NCBI GenBank assembly: GCA_002493005.1
Contig: DKXL01000018.1
Span: forward strand, 1 to 27,019
Reading direction: 5' to 3'
DNA: 27,019 nt
Origin: Ruminococcaceae bacterium UBA7127
GTDB lineage: Bacteria; Bacillota; Clostridia; Oscillospirales; Acutalibacteraceae
Made by a program: the position numbers and the translations under genes. The notes beneath the pieces are model-generated. The model did not search any database, was not told where the DNA came from, and saw only the letters and a program-made list of their open reading frames with translations. This document shows, one piece after another, positions 1 to 8,342 of the stretch (positions within the stretch are counted from its first letter, which is position 1; every line of letters begins with the position of its first letter).

Positions 1-262
1 AGGTTTGCTGTGTTAAGAAGTGTTACCTCGTCTACTTCGCCTGCCCAGCCGTCTGTCATATACCATTTGCCTGATGCTGTCTTTACGCCAACATAGCTTA
101 CCTGGTCAAATGTTACTGTTACTGTACCGTTTACGAATTTGTAGTCGCCGAGGTTTGCATAATCATCACCGTCTGCATAATCAGCGCCGTTGATGTAACC
201 GAAAAGATAATAATCTTCGCCTGACGGATTTGGGTTTGTTGGCAGTGGCCCCGGATTGGGGG
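1..262 (-). pseudogene. Out-of-frame C-terminal module of the amylase (partial, runs off window)
   Basis: Reading the minus strand one base shifted from the amylase frame gives an open stretch to the window edge: a Pro/Asn-rich linker (TPNPGPLPTNPNPSGE) and then a module beginning EDYYLFGYINGADYADGDDY and continuing GDYKFVNG, SYVGVKTASGKWYMTDGW. I recall this module type recurring in secreted Ruminococcus starch proteins next to CBM26 and dockerin domains, but have not checked it. Removing one G from the G5 run at 258-262 joins CBM26-like module, linker and this module into one frame (SDPNPGPLPTNPN). It is therefore the true C-terminus of the amylase, cut off either by a real mutation or by a sequence error. 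The end of the protein lies outside the window. Confidence 0.8.
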
Positions 263-3200
263 TCACTGCCGTTGTATACTGACCATGTGCCGCCGGTCTT
301 ACTGCCTGCATTTGCAGTATAGCAGTTCTTACCGTCAACAATTAAAATGTCTACAGTTTGATTTTTCCAAGTTGTTTCAGTGTCCTTAAAGAGGAAACAC
401 TTTGAACCCGGAAGAAGTGGTGTGTCAAAATCATAGTACCAAACATTTGTACCTGGAATCTGTGTCATATGAGCAGCAACGTTACCAAGTCCGCTTTCTG
501 CCCAACCATAAATATAGACATCAGACCATTTAGCCTTTGAGTTGTCAAAATATACTCTGTCAAGCTCAAATTCAGGAGCCTGCTCTTCAACGTAAGGTCC
601 AACAGAAACAATTTCATCAGCAGAAAGTGTGATACAGTTGTTTTTTGGATTTACCTTTGCATTCCAGCAGTTGTAAACAGGACCTGTTTCGCTTGCAACA
701 GGAGTTTCATCAACTTCGCTAAGTGAACGATAAGCGCTTACATTAGAAACACTCTCAGGAACTTCTACTGTATAAACATTTGGATAAGCGCTGTCGTCCT
801 TCTCAAATAAGTAGCTGTCGCCTGTACTCAAATCATAAGCAAAGAGTGATACACCGTCAGAAGTCATCCAACCAAGTGTAGTCTTAAAGTAAAGTGTGTA
901 AGTGTCACTCGGTAATGGCTGTGTTGGCTCAGTTGGCGGTTCTGTTGGCTTAGTTGTCGGAACAGTTGGTTCTGTTGTTGCAACTGTCGGATCAACATCA
1001 ATATATGGTTTGCCGACAAGAGCTGTACCGTCAAGCTCAGCATAATACTTTTGAATGTATGTAGCGTCTATTTCAGAAATTATACCGTCATTGTTAACAT
1101 CAGCAAGCACGAGGTATTGATTTGGAATCATTTCTATCTCAGAAACATGCTTCTGAATAATGGTTGCGTCAACAATAGTTACATAGCCGTCTCCATTAAC
1201 ATCACCATATATTCCATTAACAACAGTAGGTGTTGTTGGGTCAGTTGGTTTTGTCGTCGGAACAGTTGGCTTTGTCGTCGGAACAGTTGGCTTTGTCGTT
1301 GCCTCTGTTGGCTTTGTTGTCGCCTCTGTTGGCTTTGTCGTTGCCTCTGTAGCTACTGTACCCTTTGTTACATTAGTTGCTTCAACAGGAGTCTGAGCTG
1401 AAGGAGTCAAAGTTGTGTTACCCCAAGAATTGGAAGCAGTGTCAGCATAAATCTTTGATGAACCTTCAAGCTTAATCTTTGTTCTTGCATTTGCACCCGG
1501 ATACTGGTGACCTGCTGAGTCTACAAAAATAACATATGTGTTTGGAGAATGAGCAAGGTCAAAGCTTACTTCGCTTTCATTACCGTCAGCATCCTTGCCA
1601 ATGCAAGTCTTTGAAGGAACTTCATAATAGTAGTAGCCTGTCTTGCTGTCCTTTGTCATCTGAATTCCCGGCCAGCCTGAAATTGAATATGTCATTGACG
1701 GATTAGTATCCTCGTCATAGATATAAACAGTGTACGGAGCTGTCCAAGTAGTCTTTCTTGCAGGATTAAGCCATACATAGACACCTGATGATGCAGACTC
1801 TTTCTTAGTGTACTTATAGGTTGCAGTTGTTGTCTTAGAACCGTCAGTAGCAGTAAGAGTAAGGTTGATAGTATCACCGTAATTATAGTCAGAACCTATG
1901 CGGATTGTTGTTTTTCCTGTATAAGCAACAGGTGATGAATTATCAAGGCAATATGTACCCGATGTTGCATTTTCAAGACCAAGTGATACTGTCATTGTAT
2001 CATCAGAAAATTCGCCGCTTTCAACTGAGCAAGTATTGCGAGGAGTTGTTGTACCGTTGTAAACAACAGCAACGCCTGTGCTGCCGATTGAACCGGAAAG
2101 CGTACCGTTTGATACTGTGAACTTGTTGCCTGTAATTGTGTCTGTGTAAGTACCGTTTGCAAGACCTGTGCCTGCAATGTTTACAGAAGAACCTGAGCCT
2201 GTGCAGTTAGAAAGCACGATACCGCTGTTACCTCTTGCAACATAAGCAATGCTGCCTGATGAACCGAGCTTTTCTGACTGACCTGCAAAGAGGTTATGGA
2301 ACTTGTTAACTTCTGCAACTGCTGTGCTCTTGTATGTGATGTTAGTTGCAGCCTCACCCATAAGAGCTGAGCCCGGACGTGCAAAGAAAAGCGCTGTCGA
2401 ATCTTTTCTTGCTGCTACGATTGCCCAAGCCTTTGTAATCTTATCATCAGATACCTTAGATGTGTTAGAAAGACCTGCTGAGCCTGACTCACCCTCAAAA
2501 GTATCGTGTGATTCTGCCCACAATACAACATCAGAAGCCTGACAGCCTGATTTGTAGTTTGCATTTGCAGCTGTTGAAGCGTTGCCGTCGTTTACAGCCT
2601 TAAGCACGGCGTCACCTGTTCTGTTATCAGTAACATTGATGTACTTTGTATATGAACTGTACTTTCTGCCGGCACCGCAGGTATTAAGAATTTCACCGTA
2701 GATGAAAAGATCCTTACCTGTCTTTTGCTTGTAATAACTACCTGCCTGGCTTGAAATTGTTGACCAATAACTTGAAGCATATGAACCGTCGTCCGGTGTT
2801 TCAATATGCTTTGCTGCGTCAAAACGGAAACCGTCAACGCCGCAGTCAATACAATCCTTAAGAAGTGATACTACAGCATTTTGAACATTGCTGTTACCTG
2901 TGTTAAGATCCGGGCAGGCTGATACATGACCATGAACAACAGCCTGAACAGAGCCATCGCTTGCATTTCCTGTATAGGAATGGAAATATGTACTCTTGTT
3001 ATTGTAGAAATCAGGCTGATATGTCTGAATCTGCGTACTCAGAGAGTTAGGGTCTGTTTCCAACTCATTGCCGAGATGGTTTGATACGATGTCACAAATA
3101 ATCTTAACACCGTACTTGTCAGCTTCAGCACAAAGTGATTTAAGCTCTTCCTTTGTACCAAGCCATGTTTTCTGCGCAATCTGCATACTGACAGGCTGAT

Positions 3201-3519
3201 AAAGCTTCCACCACTGACCTGTTACGTCTTTTGAACTGCCAAAGTCTTTTGGCTGTTGAACAGGAGAAGTCTGAACAGTTGTGTAGCCTGCTGCAGCGAT
3301 TGCCGGCAGATTTTCTTTGATTGAATTGTAAGACCAGTTAAAAGCATGCAAAATTACACCCTTATCAACGCTGTCTGCCAACTGATAATCAGAAGCAGCT
3401 GCAACACTTGACTGCGGAGCACTTACCTGAGCAGCACTTACAGACAAAGTAGTTGCCATTGATGAAGAAAGCAAGGTTGCCGCAATAACAAGACTTGCAA
3501 TTTTTCTCAGTTTTTTCAT
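181..3519 (-). CDS. Secreted GH13 alpha-amylase with CBM26-like modules and dockerin; 3' end frameshifted
   Basis: Extracellular endo-acting starch hydrolase, probably docked to a cohesin scaffold (amylosome style). From the chosen start (1112 codons) there is a signal peptide at about 1-30 (MKKLRK, hydrophobic core, SAA), then a GH13 domain of the B. subtilis AmyE type (GH13_28-like): GFRFDAAKH with nucleophile D234, YGEIL with acid/base E276, ESHDTF with D339. A CBM26-like domain follows at about 575-700 (WPGIQM, QYPG), then a Thr/Pro linker, a type I dockerin at about 772-829 with two DVNxDG calcium loops, a second linker, a beta-rich module at about 870-980 and another CBM26-like module at about 985-1083. 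The last ~25 residues (basic, no domain) come from a frameshift at 258-262. The start at 3519 is preferred over 3537 because AAAGGA lies 9 bases upstream. GH13, dockerin and CBM calls follow known family motifs; the amylosome role is inferred. Confidence 0.9.
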   Translation of the reverse strand: MKKLRKIASLVIAATLLSSSMATTLSVSAAQVSAPQSSVAAASDYQLADSVDKGVILHAFNWSYNSIKENLPAIAAAGYTTVQTSPVQQPKDFGSSKDVTGQWWKLYQPVSMQIAQKTWLGTKEELKSLCAEADKYGVKIICDIVSNHLGNELETDPNSLSTQIQTYQPDFYNNKSTYFHSYTGNASDGSVQAVVHGHVSACPDLNTGNSNVQNAVVSLLKDCIDCGVDGFRFDAAKHIETPDDGSYASSYWSTISSQAGSYYKQKTGKDLFIYGEILNTCGAGRKYSSYTKYINVTDNRTGDAVLKAVNDGNASTAANANYKSGCQASDVVLWAESHDTFEGESGSAGLSNTSKVSDDKITKAWAIVAARKDSTALFFARPGSALMGEAATNITYKSTAVAEVNKFHNLFAGQSEKLGSSGSIAYVARGNSGIVLSNCTGSGSSVNIAGTGLANGTYTDTITGNKFTVSNGTLSGSIGSTGVAVVYNGTTTPRNTCSVESGEFSDDTMTVSLGLENATSGTYCLDNSSPVAYTGKTTIRIGSDYNYGDTINLTLTATDGSKTTTATYKYTKKESASSGVYVWLNPARKTTWTAPYTVYIYDEDTNPSMTYSISGWPGIQMTKDSKTGYYYYEVPSKTCIGKDADGNESEVSFDLAHSPNTYVIFVDSAGHQYPGANARTKIKLEGSSKIYADTASNSWGNTTLTPSAQTPVEATNVTKGTVATEATTKPTEATTKPTEATTKPTVPTTKPTVPTTKPTDPTTPTVVNGIYGDVNGDGYVTIVDATIIQKHVSEIEMIPNQYLVLADVNNDGIISEIDATYIQKYYAELDGTALVGKPYIDVDPTVATTEPTVPTTKPTEPPTEPTQPLPSDTYTLYFKTTLGWMTSDGVSLFAYDLSTGDSYLFEKDDSAYPNVYTVEVPESVSNVSAYRSLSEVDETPVASETGPVYNCWNAKVNPKNNCITLSADEIVSVGPYVEEQAPEFELDRVYFDNSKAKWSDVYIYGWAESGLGNVAAHMTQIPGTNVWYYDFDTPLLPGSKCFLFKDTETTWKNQTVDILIVDGKNCYTANAGSKTGGTWSVYNGSDPQSGATANKPKSVRRRLLSFRLHQRR
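241..270. repeat. 30-nt perfect hairpin at the amylase frameshift
   Basis: Positions 241-252 and 259-270 pair over 12 bp (one G-T pair), from GGCAGTG to CACTGCC, leaving a 6-nt loop region. The G5 run with the suspected extra base is in the right arm and the C4 run in the left arm. It is in coding sequence, so it is not a terminator; it may promote polymerase slippage. Confidence 0.8.
1245..1349 (-). repeat. Five 21-bp tandem repeats encoding the Thr/Pro linker
   Basis: Five consecutive 21-bp units begin at 1245, 1266, 1287, 1308 and 1329. On the plus strand each starts TTGG(C/T)TTTGT; on the coding strand each encodes a TKPT-type heptad of the linker before the dockerin. Units differ at only a few positions, so the linker can probably lengthen or shorten by recombination. 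Confidence 0.9.
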
Positions 3520-3551
3520 AGAAAAACATCCTTTCATAGATTTTCATTATT

Positions 3552-3560
3552 ATTATATCA
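3552..3560 (-). promoter_or_regulatory. Extended -10 promoter of the amylase gene
   Basis: The minus strand reads TGATATAAT, an ideal extended -10 (TGnTATAAT), 33 bases upstream of the chosen amylase start. No convincing -35 box is at the right spacing, as is common for extended -10 promoters. Confidence 0.5.
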
Positions 3561-3819
3561 AACAGAGTGGCAAAAGTATATATTTTATGTTACAAATTCA
3601 CAGTTATATTTTTGTGCAAATTATACTGGAATTTTCATATTTAGAATTATTGTCCGTCAAGCGCCAAATTATGGTAGAAAACAATCAAACTATTCTTTGA
3701 AAAATGCAGAATAATAATTGACTTTTCGTCAAGATTAGAATATAATTTTATTGATTTGCTTGCTTGCTGACAGGAGCAGCACAGAAGCAATACGGTTATG
3801 TCTTTACAATTAGCTTTGT

Positions 3820-3873
3820 GAGGGCGAACTGTGTTCGCCTGCATACTATTGCGGTGTTACACAGTTCGCCCTC
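3820..3873. repeat. Palindromic intergenic element with 14-bp perfect arms
   Basis: GAGGGCGAACTGTG at 3820-3833 is the exact reverse complement of 3860-3873, with 26 bases between. The left half contains a smaller palindrome, GGCGAA-CTGTG-TTCGCC. A T6 run follows about 10 bases after the right arm on the plus strand, so it could act as a weak terminator before potA. GGGCGAAC...GTTCGCCC palindromes are, from memory, common dispersed elements in gut Clostridia; only one copy is visible here. Confidence 0.65.
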
Positions 3874-3923
3874 TTACTTGTCTTTTTTAAAATAAATATA
3901 CAATTCAGAACAGGGGTGCATAG

Positions 3924-5342
3924 ATGGAACAGACAGCTAAAAAAACGATTGTTTCACTCAAGGATATTTTTATCCGATTTGACGGAGAGGTTATTTTAAA
4001 TCACATCAATCTCGACATTCACGAAAAAGAATTTGTTACGATTCTGGGTCCGAGCGGCTGTGGTAAAACAACCACCTTGAGAATCATTGGCGGCTTTGTT
4101 GAGCCTGAAAGCGGCGACATTTTGTTTGACGGCAAACGCATCAACGGCACTCCGCCAAACAAAAGGAATGTGAACACCGTTTTTCAAAAGTATTCACTGT
4201 TCCCGCATCTTAACGTATACGAAAATGTTGCATTTGGACTTAAACTCAAAAAACTTCCAAAAAACGAAATAAAAAAGAAAGTATCCCATATGCTTGCAAC
4301 AGTTGACCTTAAGGGATATGAAAAACGTCCGATATCAAAGCTTTCGGGCGGTCAGCAGCAGCGCGTTGCGATTGCACGGGCGCTTGTGTGTGATCCGCCG
4401 ATTATTCTGCTTGACGAGCCGCTTGGTGCACTTGACCTAAAGCTTAGAAAAAGTATGCAGCTTGAATTAAAGGAAATTCAGCAGAAAACGCAGAAAACGT
4501 TTATATATGTAACTCACGATCAGGAAGAAGCTCTCACTATGAGCGACCGTGTAATAGTTATGAACAACGGCGTGATTGAACAAGAGGGCACTCCTGAGGA
4601 TATTTATAACGAGCCTGTTAACGCTTTTGTTGCCGACTTTATCGGCGAGGCAAATATTCTTAACGGCACTATGATTGATGACTGCCGAATTAAAATTCTT
4701 GGCAAGGAGCTTGAATGTGTCGATAAAGGGTTTGGCAAAAACACTCCCGTTGACGTTGTCATTCGTCCCGAAGACATAGAAATCACCTCTCCCGAGAACG
4801 GTCAACTCACAGGCATTGTTGAAAAATCAACATTCAAGGGCGTTCACTACGAAATGAGCGTAAAGTGCGGCAAATGTGAAATTCTTATTCATTCTACCAA
4901 ATCTGCCGAAATCGGCAGCGAAATCGGAATGAGAGTTATACCTTTTAATATTCAGATTATGAACAAGCTGCTTCCGTTCTATGACAATGTTATTGAAGCT
5001 GAGGTCAGCTATTCAAATGAAGCTGAAAATTACTTTGAGTTTGAGCTTGAGGGCACAACAATTACTGTTAAGGACAAATTCTTTGCAGATGGCACCAAAC
5101 TTAAAATCACTCTTCCGCCTGATGCACTTTCACTTGCGGGCGACGGTGTTGGCGATCTTAAGGATTTGTACATCGAGTCTGTTATATACAAAGGCGAACA
5201 CAATGAAATTATTCTTGAATCCGACGAACGCAAGTGGCTTATGCTCAGTGACACCGATGAGCAGGTTGCAACCTATGTTCCACTCTCATTTGACTTCTCA
5301 AAGGCAGCTTTTGAGGTTGTTAACGAAGTAAAGGAGGGCTGA
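3924..5342 (+). CDS. potA: Spermidine/putrescine ABC transporter ATP-binding protein PotA
   Basis: Cytoplasmic ATPase that drives polyamine import through PotB-PotC. The 472-aa protein has Walker A GPSGCGKT (42-49), Q-loop Q88, signature LSGGQQQ (140-146), Walker B IILLDEP (160-166) and switch His198, so it should be active. A TOBE-type regulatory region follows from about residue 240. At 472 aa it is about 100 residues longer than E. coli PotA (about 378 aa); the extra part is C-terminal and beta-rich, perhaps a duplicated TOBE-like domain. An AGGGGTG ribosome site at 3912-3918 supports the start. potB starts 3 bases after its stop, and the potB Shine-Dalgarno (AAGGAGGG) lies inside the end of potA, so the genes are co-transcribed and translationally coupled. 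Confidence 0.93.
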   Translation: MEQTAKKTIVSLKDIFIRFDGEVILNHINLDIHEKEFVTILGPSGCGKTTTLRIIGGFVEPESGDILFDGKRINGTPPNKRNVNTVFQKYSLFPHLNVYENVAFGLKLKKLPKNEIKKKVSHMLATVDLKGYEKRPISKLSGGQQQRVAIARALVCDPPIILLDEPLGALDLKLRKSMQLELKEIQQKTQKTFIYVTHDQEEALTMSDRVIVMNNGVIEQEGTPEDIYNEPVNAFVADFIGEANILNGTMIDDCRIKILGKELECVDKGFGKNTPVDVVIRPEDIEITSPENGQLTGIVEKSTFKGVHYEMSVKCGKCEILIHSTKSAEIGSEIGMRVIPFNIQIMNKLLPFYDNVIEAEVSYSNEAENYFEFELEGTTITVKDKFFADGTKLKITLPPDALSLAGDGVGDLKDLYIESVIYKGEHNEIILESDERKWLMLSDTDEQVATYVPLSFDFSKAAFEVVNEVKEG

Positions 5343-5345
5343 TAA

Positions 5346-6137
5346 ATGAAATCACGCAAGCCCTCTATTCCCTACATCATCTGGATGGTAATTTTTACAA
5401 TGATACCTATTGTGATGATTGGCTTTACGGCATTCACCGACAGTCAGGGAAATTTTTCACTGGAGGCATTTTCAAAAGCATTTTTCTACACAGATGTGTT
5501 TATCCACTCGTTATGGATTGCACTGCTGTCCACGGCTATCTGTCTTTTGCTTGCATACCCGCTTGCATATCTTATTACCAGAATGAAAAAATCCTCACAA
5601 AACACAGTTATTATGCTGCTTATGATTCCGATGTGGATGAATTTTCTGCTTAGAATTTATGCGTGGGTAACGCTTTTGCAAGATAACGGACCTATAGATC
5701 TTGCGCTTTCGCTTTTAGGCATTCACGGCACATATATCGGTAATTCTGCTGCCGTTGTGCTGGGTATGGTTTATGAGTATCTTCCGTTTATGGTGCTGCC
5801 GATTTATACTGTTATGAGCAAAATAGATTACAGTCTTATTGAGGCTGCGCAAGACCTCGGTTCAAACAATCTTGCTGTTTTTGGCAAGGTAGTTGCACCG
5901 CTGAGCGTTCCGGGTATTATTTCGGGCGTAACAATGGTATTTGTGCCAAGCGCCAGCACGTTTTTGGTAGCTCAATATCTTGGTGGAACCGATGATATTA
6001 TGATTGGTGATGTAATTGATAAAATATTTTGGACAGATCAAAACACCGGTTCGGCAATTTCGCTGATACTTATGGTATTTATTTTTGTTTTCCTCATAAT
6101 TATGAACCTTTTTGGTGACGAGGAGGCGATTGCATAA
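5346..6137 (+). CDS. potB: Spermidine/putrescine ABC transporter permease PotB
   Basis: One of two membrane-spanning subunits of the polyamine importer. The 263-aa protein is strongly hydrophobic with about six predicted membrane segments, the first near residues 10-28. The cytoplasmic EAA loop that contacts PotA is visible as EAAQDLGSNNLAVFGKVVAP followed by LSVPGI. Length is normal for the family. Its TAA stop shares a base with the potC start (TAATG at 6135-6139), so the two permeases are translationally coupled. Which permease is B and which is C rests on gene order and similarity; the pairing itself is clear. Confidence 0.92.
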   Translation: MKSRKPSIPYIIWMVIFTMIPIVMIGFTAFTDSQGNFSLEAFSKAFFYTDVFIHSLWIALLSTAICLLLAYPLAYLITRMKKSSQNTVIMLLMIPMWMNFLLRIYAWVTLLQDNGPIDLALSLLGIHGTYIGNSAAVVLGMVYEYLPFMVLPIYTVMSKIDYSLIEAAQDLGSNNLAVFGKVVAPLSVPGIISGVTMVFVPSASTFLVAQYLGGTDDIMIGDVIDKIFWTDQNTGSAISLILMVFIFVFLIIMNLFGDEEAIA

Positions 6138-6943
6138 TGAAAAAGAAAACAGGAATTTGTTCAAAAATCTATATTGCTCTAATGATGTTTTTTCTGTACG
6201 TACCTATTGCCGTGCTGATTTTCTTTTCATTTAACGAGGGCAAAACCACGGTATGGAAAGGATTTTCTTTAAAATGGTATGAGGAACTGTTTAAAGACGA
6301 CAACATAATGAATGCGCTGGGCAATACTCTGATTATTGCAATTTTGGCGTCGTTGTTTGCAACAATTCTCGGAACTGCCGCTGCAATCGGAATTAATAAC
6401 TTCAAAGGTAAAAAACGACTTGTTATTCAAAATGTGTCAAATATTCCAATCATCAGTCCCGACATAGTACTGGGTGTATCACTTATGCTTTTGTTTACTG
6501 CTGTCGGAGTTATGTTTAACTTTGAAATGGGATTTATCACGGTTTTGCTGTCGCACATATGCTTTTGCGTACCGTTTGTAGTGCTAAACGTTATGCCGAG
6601 AATTAAGCGAATGGATCAAAGCGTATATGATGCAGCTCTTGATTTGGGCTGTAATCAGTGGCAGGCATTTACAAAGGTTGTAATTCACGAACTTATGCCG
6701 GGAATTTTCTCGGGACTTTTAATGAGTTTTACATACTCACTTGATGACTTTATAATAACCTATTTTACAAGAGGTACAAAGTTTCAGAACCTTTCCATTG
6801 AAATATATTCAATGACGCACAGGAGAATTTCACCCAAAATCAACGCTCTTTCCGCTTTGCTTTTTCTTGCGGTGCTGATTATAATGATTGCAATTAACCT
6901 TCATGACAGACACGATGAAAAACAGAGTTTGCAAAAGACATGA
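6137..6943 (+). CDS. potC: Spermidine/putrescine ABC transporter permease PotC
   Basis: Second permease of the importer (268 aa), with an N-terminal membrane segment (ALMMFFLYVPIAVLIFFSF) and about six segments in all. The EAA loop reads DAALDLGCNQWQAFTKVVIH then ELMPGI. It overlaps the potB stop by one base and is followed 31 bases later by potD, completing the usual potABCD order. The tail after the last membrane segment is short and charged (HDRHDEKQSLQKT), as expected on the cytoplasmic side. Confidence 0.92.
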   Translation: MKKKTGICSKIYIALMMFFLYVPIAVLIFFSFNEGKTTVWKGFSLKWYEELFKDDNIMNALGNTLIIAILASLFATILGTAAAIGINNFKGKKRLVIQNVSNIPIISPDIVLGVSLMLLFTAVGVMFNFEMGFITVLLSHICFCVPFVVLNVMPRIKRMDQSVYDAALDLGCNQWQAFTKVVIHELMPGIFSGLLMSFTYSLDDFIITYFTRGTKFQNLSIEIYSMTHRRISPKINALSALLFLAVLIIMIAINLHDRHDEKQSLQKT

Positions 6944-6974
6944 TTAATAAATATAATTTTAGGGAGATTGAGAA

Positions 6975-8045
6975 ATGAAAAGAATCATCAGTATTATCCT
7001 TGCTGTTGTTATGACGGCGATGTGCCTTGTATGCTTTTCCGGCTGCGGTAAAAGCTATGTTGGCGAAGTTAATGTTTACAACTGGGGCGAATATATTGCA
7101 AACGGCGAAGACGGACTTATGGACGTCATTGACGAGTTTGAAAAGAGCACCAACATCAAAGTAAACTACACTACTTACGAAACTAACGAACAGCTTTACA
7201 ATATGCTCAAAAACAGCAATGCAAGCTACGACGTTATTATTCCGTCGGATTATATGATAAGTAAGCTTATCAAAGAGGATATGCTGCTTGAACTCAATTA
7301 TGATAACATTCCAAACTATCAAAACATTATGGAACGCTTCAAACATCTTGCTTGTGACCCCGAAAGCAAATACACGGTTGCATACAGTTGGGGCGTTACT
7401 GCAATGGTTTATGACAAAACTAAGCTTGACAAAAAACCAACCTCATGGGAAGCATTGTGGGACAAAAACCTAAGCGGTGATATTCTTATGTTTAACAACA
7501 GCCGTGACGCTATGGCGATTGCAATGCAGCTTTGCGGCATTGACCCTTCCAACTGCACCAAAGAGGATATTGATATTGCCGCTAAAAAGCTCAGCGAGCA
7601 AAAGCCGCTTCTCAAAATGTATGTAATGGATCAGGTGTTTAACCAGATGGAAAAAAGTCAGGCTGCAATCTCACCATATTATGCAGGCGACGTTATGGTT
7701 ATGATGGAAAACAACGAAGATTTGGACTATGCAATGCCTGTAGACGGTGCAAACCTTTTCTATGATGCAATGTGTATTCCAAAATGCAGCAAGAATAAGG
7801 AAAACGCTGAAAAGTTTATTAACTTTATGCAGGAGCCGAAAATTGCCGCTGCAAACTTTGAGTACCTGCTCTATGCAACACCAAATCAAAAAACATTTGA
7901 CGAATACCTCGATGACGACATTAAAAACAACGAGCTTATTTTCCCAAGCGAAGAGTATCTTGACAAATGTTATGTATTCTCAGATATTCCCGATGACGTT
8001 TACTCACATATGCAGGAACAATTCGTTAATATCCAAGCCAAATAA
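6975..8045 (+). CDS. potD: Spermidine/putrescine-binding lipoprotein PotD
   Basis: Substrate-binding protein of the importer (356 aa), anchored outside the membrane. The N-terminus is a lipoprotein signal: MKRIIS, hydrophobic core, then the lipobox FSGC with the lipidated Cys at residue 24. The mature start, VNVYNWGEYI, is the hallmark of PotD/PotF family proteins. AGGGAG about 8 bases upstream supports the start. It is the last gene of the operon and is followed by a likely terminator at 8066-8110. Whether it prefers spermidine or putrescine cannot be told from reading. Confidence 0.93.
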   Translation: MKRIISIILAVVMTAMCLVCFSGCGKSYVGEVNVYNWGEYIANGEDGLMDVIDEFEKSTNIKVNYTTYETNEQLYNMLKNSNASYDVIIPSDYMISKLIKEDMLLELNYDNIPNYQNIMERFKHLACDPESKYTVAYSWGVTAMVYDKTKLDKKPTSWEALWDKNLSGDILMFNNSRDAMAIAMQLCGIDPSNCTKEDIDIAAKKLSEQKPLLKMYVMDQVFNQMEKSQAAISPYYAGDVMVMMENNEDLDYAMPVDGANLFYDAMCIPKCSKNKENAEKFINFMQEPKIAAANFEYLLYATPNQKTFDEYLDDDIKNNELIFPSEEYLDKCYVFSDIPDDVYSHMQEQFVNIQAK

Positions 8046-8065
8046 TTTTAAGTCGTGCAGATACG

Positions 8066-8110
8066 TCGGGATTTAGCTTAACATCGATATCCCGAATCAA
8101 TCATTTTTTT
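8066..8110 (+). terminator. Likely terminator after potD
   Basis: TCGGGAT (8066-8072) pairs with ATCCCGA (8089-8095), and a T7 run follows at about 8104-8110. The stem is only 7 bp with a 16-nt loop and the T-run is set back, so this is moderate evidence; the stronger hairpin at 8204-8241 may serve as backup. Confidence 0.5.
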
Positions 8111-8203
8111 ATGAATAACGCAGGAATCTACTTACGTTTAATTTTTGCTTATCAGGGATTATAAATCACGTAAAATTCTTGGAGAACACGCCATAAGCAA
8201 ACT

Positions 8204-8250
8204 AACGCCCGCTGAGAACCAGTTGCGTTCCGGCGGGCGTTTATTTACTT
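8204..8250 (+). terminator. GC-rich hairpin, probable terminator
   Basis: AACGCCCGC (8204-8212) pairs perfectly with GCGGGCGTT (8233-8241), followed by TATTTACTTTAT. It lies 160 bases after potD and directly abuts the dispersed repeat that begins at about 8244. Confidence 0.55.
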
Positions 8251-8336
8251 TATAAGAAACTGCTCGAAAACGGTCGGGAAAAGATATGGTAATACAATCA
8301 AGCTGTCTGCCCGAATTGTGTGCGGCGTCACGCCGC
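8244..8336 (+). repeat. Dispersed structured repeat, copy A
   Basis: This ~93-bp element matches 13048-13140 (inverted) and, over its hairpin end, 17564-17630. Shared blocks are ACTTTATA, AACGGTCGGG, ATCAAGCTGTCTGC, CGAATTGTG and the hairpin GCGGCG-TCA-CGCCGC at 8322-8336, followed here by T6 and TATAAT (8342-8347). TCGGG (8274-8278) can pair with CCCGA (8310-8314). It ends 55 bases before the start of the kinase-GNAT gene. Confidence 0.8.
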
Positions 8337-8342
8337 TTTTTT
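8322..8342 (+). terminator. Terminator-like hairpin plus T-run in repeat copy A
   Basis: GCGGCG-TCA-CGCCGC followed directly by TTTTTT has the form of an intrinsic terminator pointing toward the downstream gene. It could insulate that gene from pot read-through or act as an attenuator. Confidence 0.5.

Larger units (their letters stand above)
3538..3923. other. Divergent intergenic region, amylase / potA
   Basis: This 386-bp AT-rich region holds the amylase promoter at its left end and a large inverted repeat at 3820-3873 near potA. I see no gene, RNA motif or convincing sigma-A promoter for potA here. Confidence 0.6.

Noticed and set aside
181..300. Programmed +1 frameshift at CCC-C in the amylase
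   Set aside because: The stem surrounds the slippery site instead of lying downstream, so a plain indel or sequencing error is more likely.
1245..1349. Tandem repeats considered as a CRISPR array
   Set aside because: No spacers, 21-bp period in coding frame, and no cas genes: they encode a protein linker.
1051..1401. Open frame antisense to the amylase linker
   Set aside because: Cys/Trp-rich low-complexity product created by the complement of the 21-bp linker repeats; no ribosome site and no domain.
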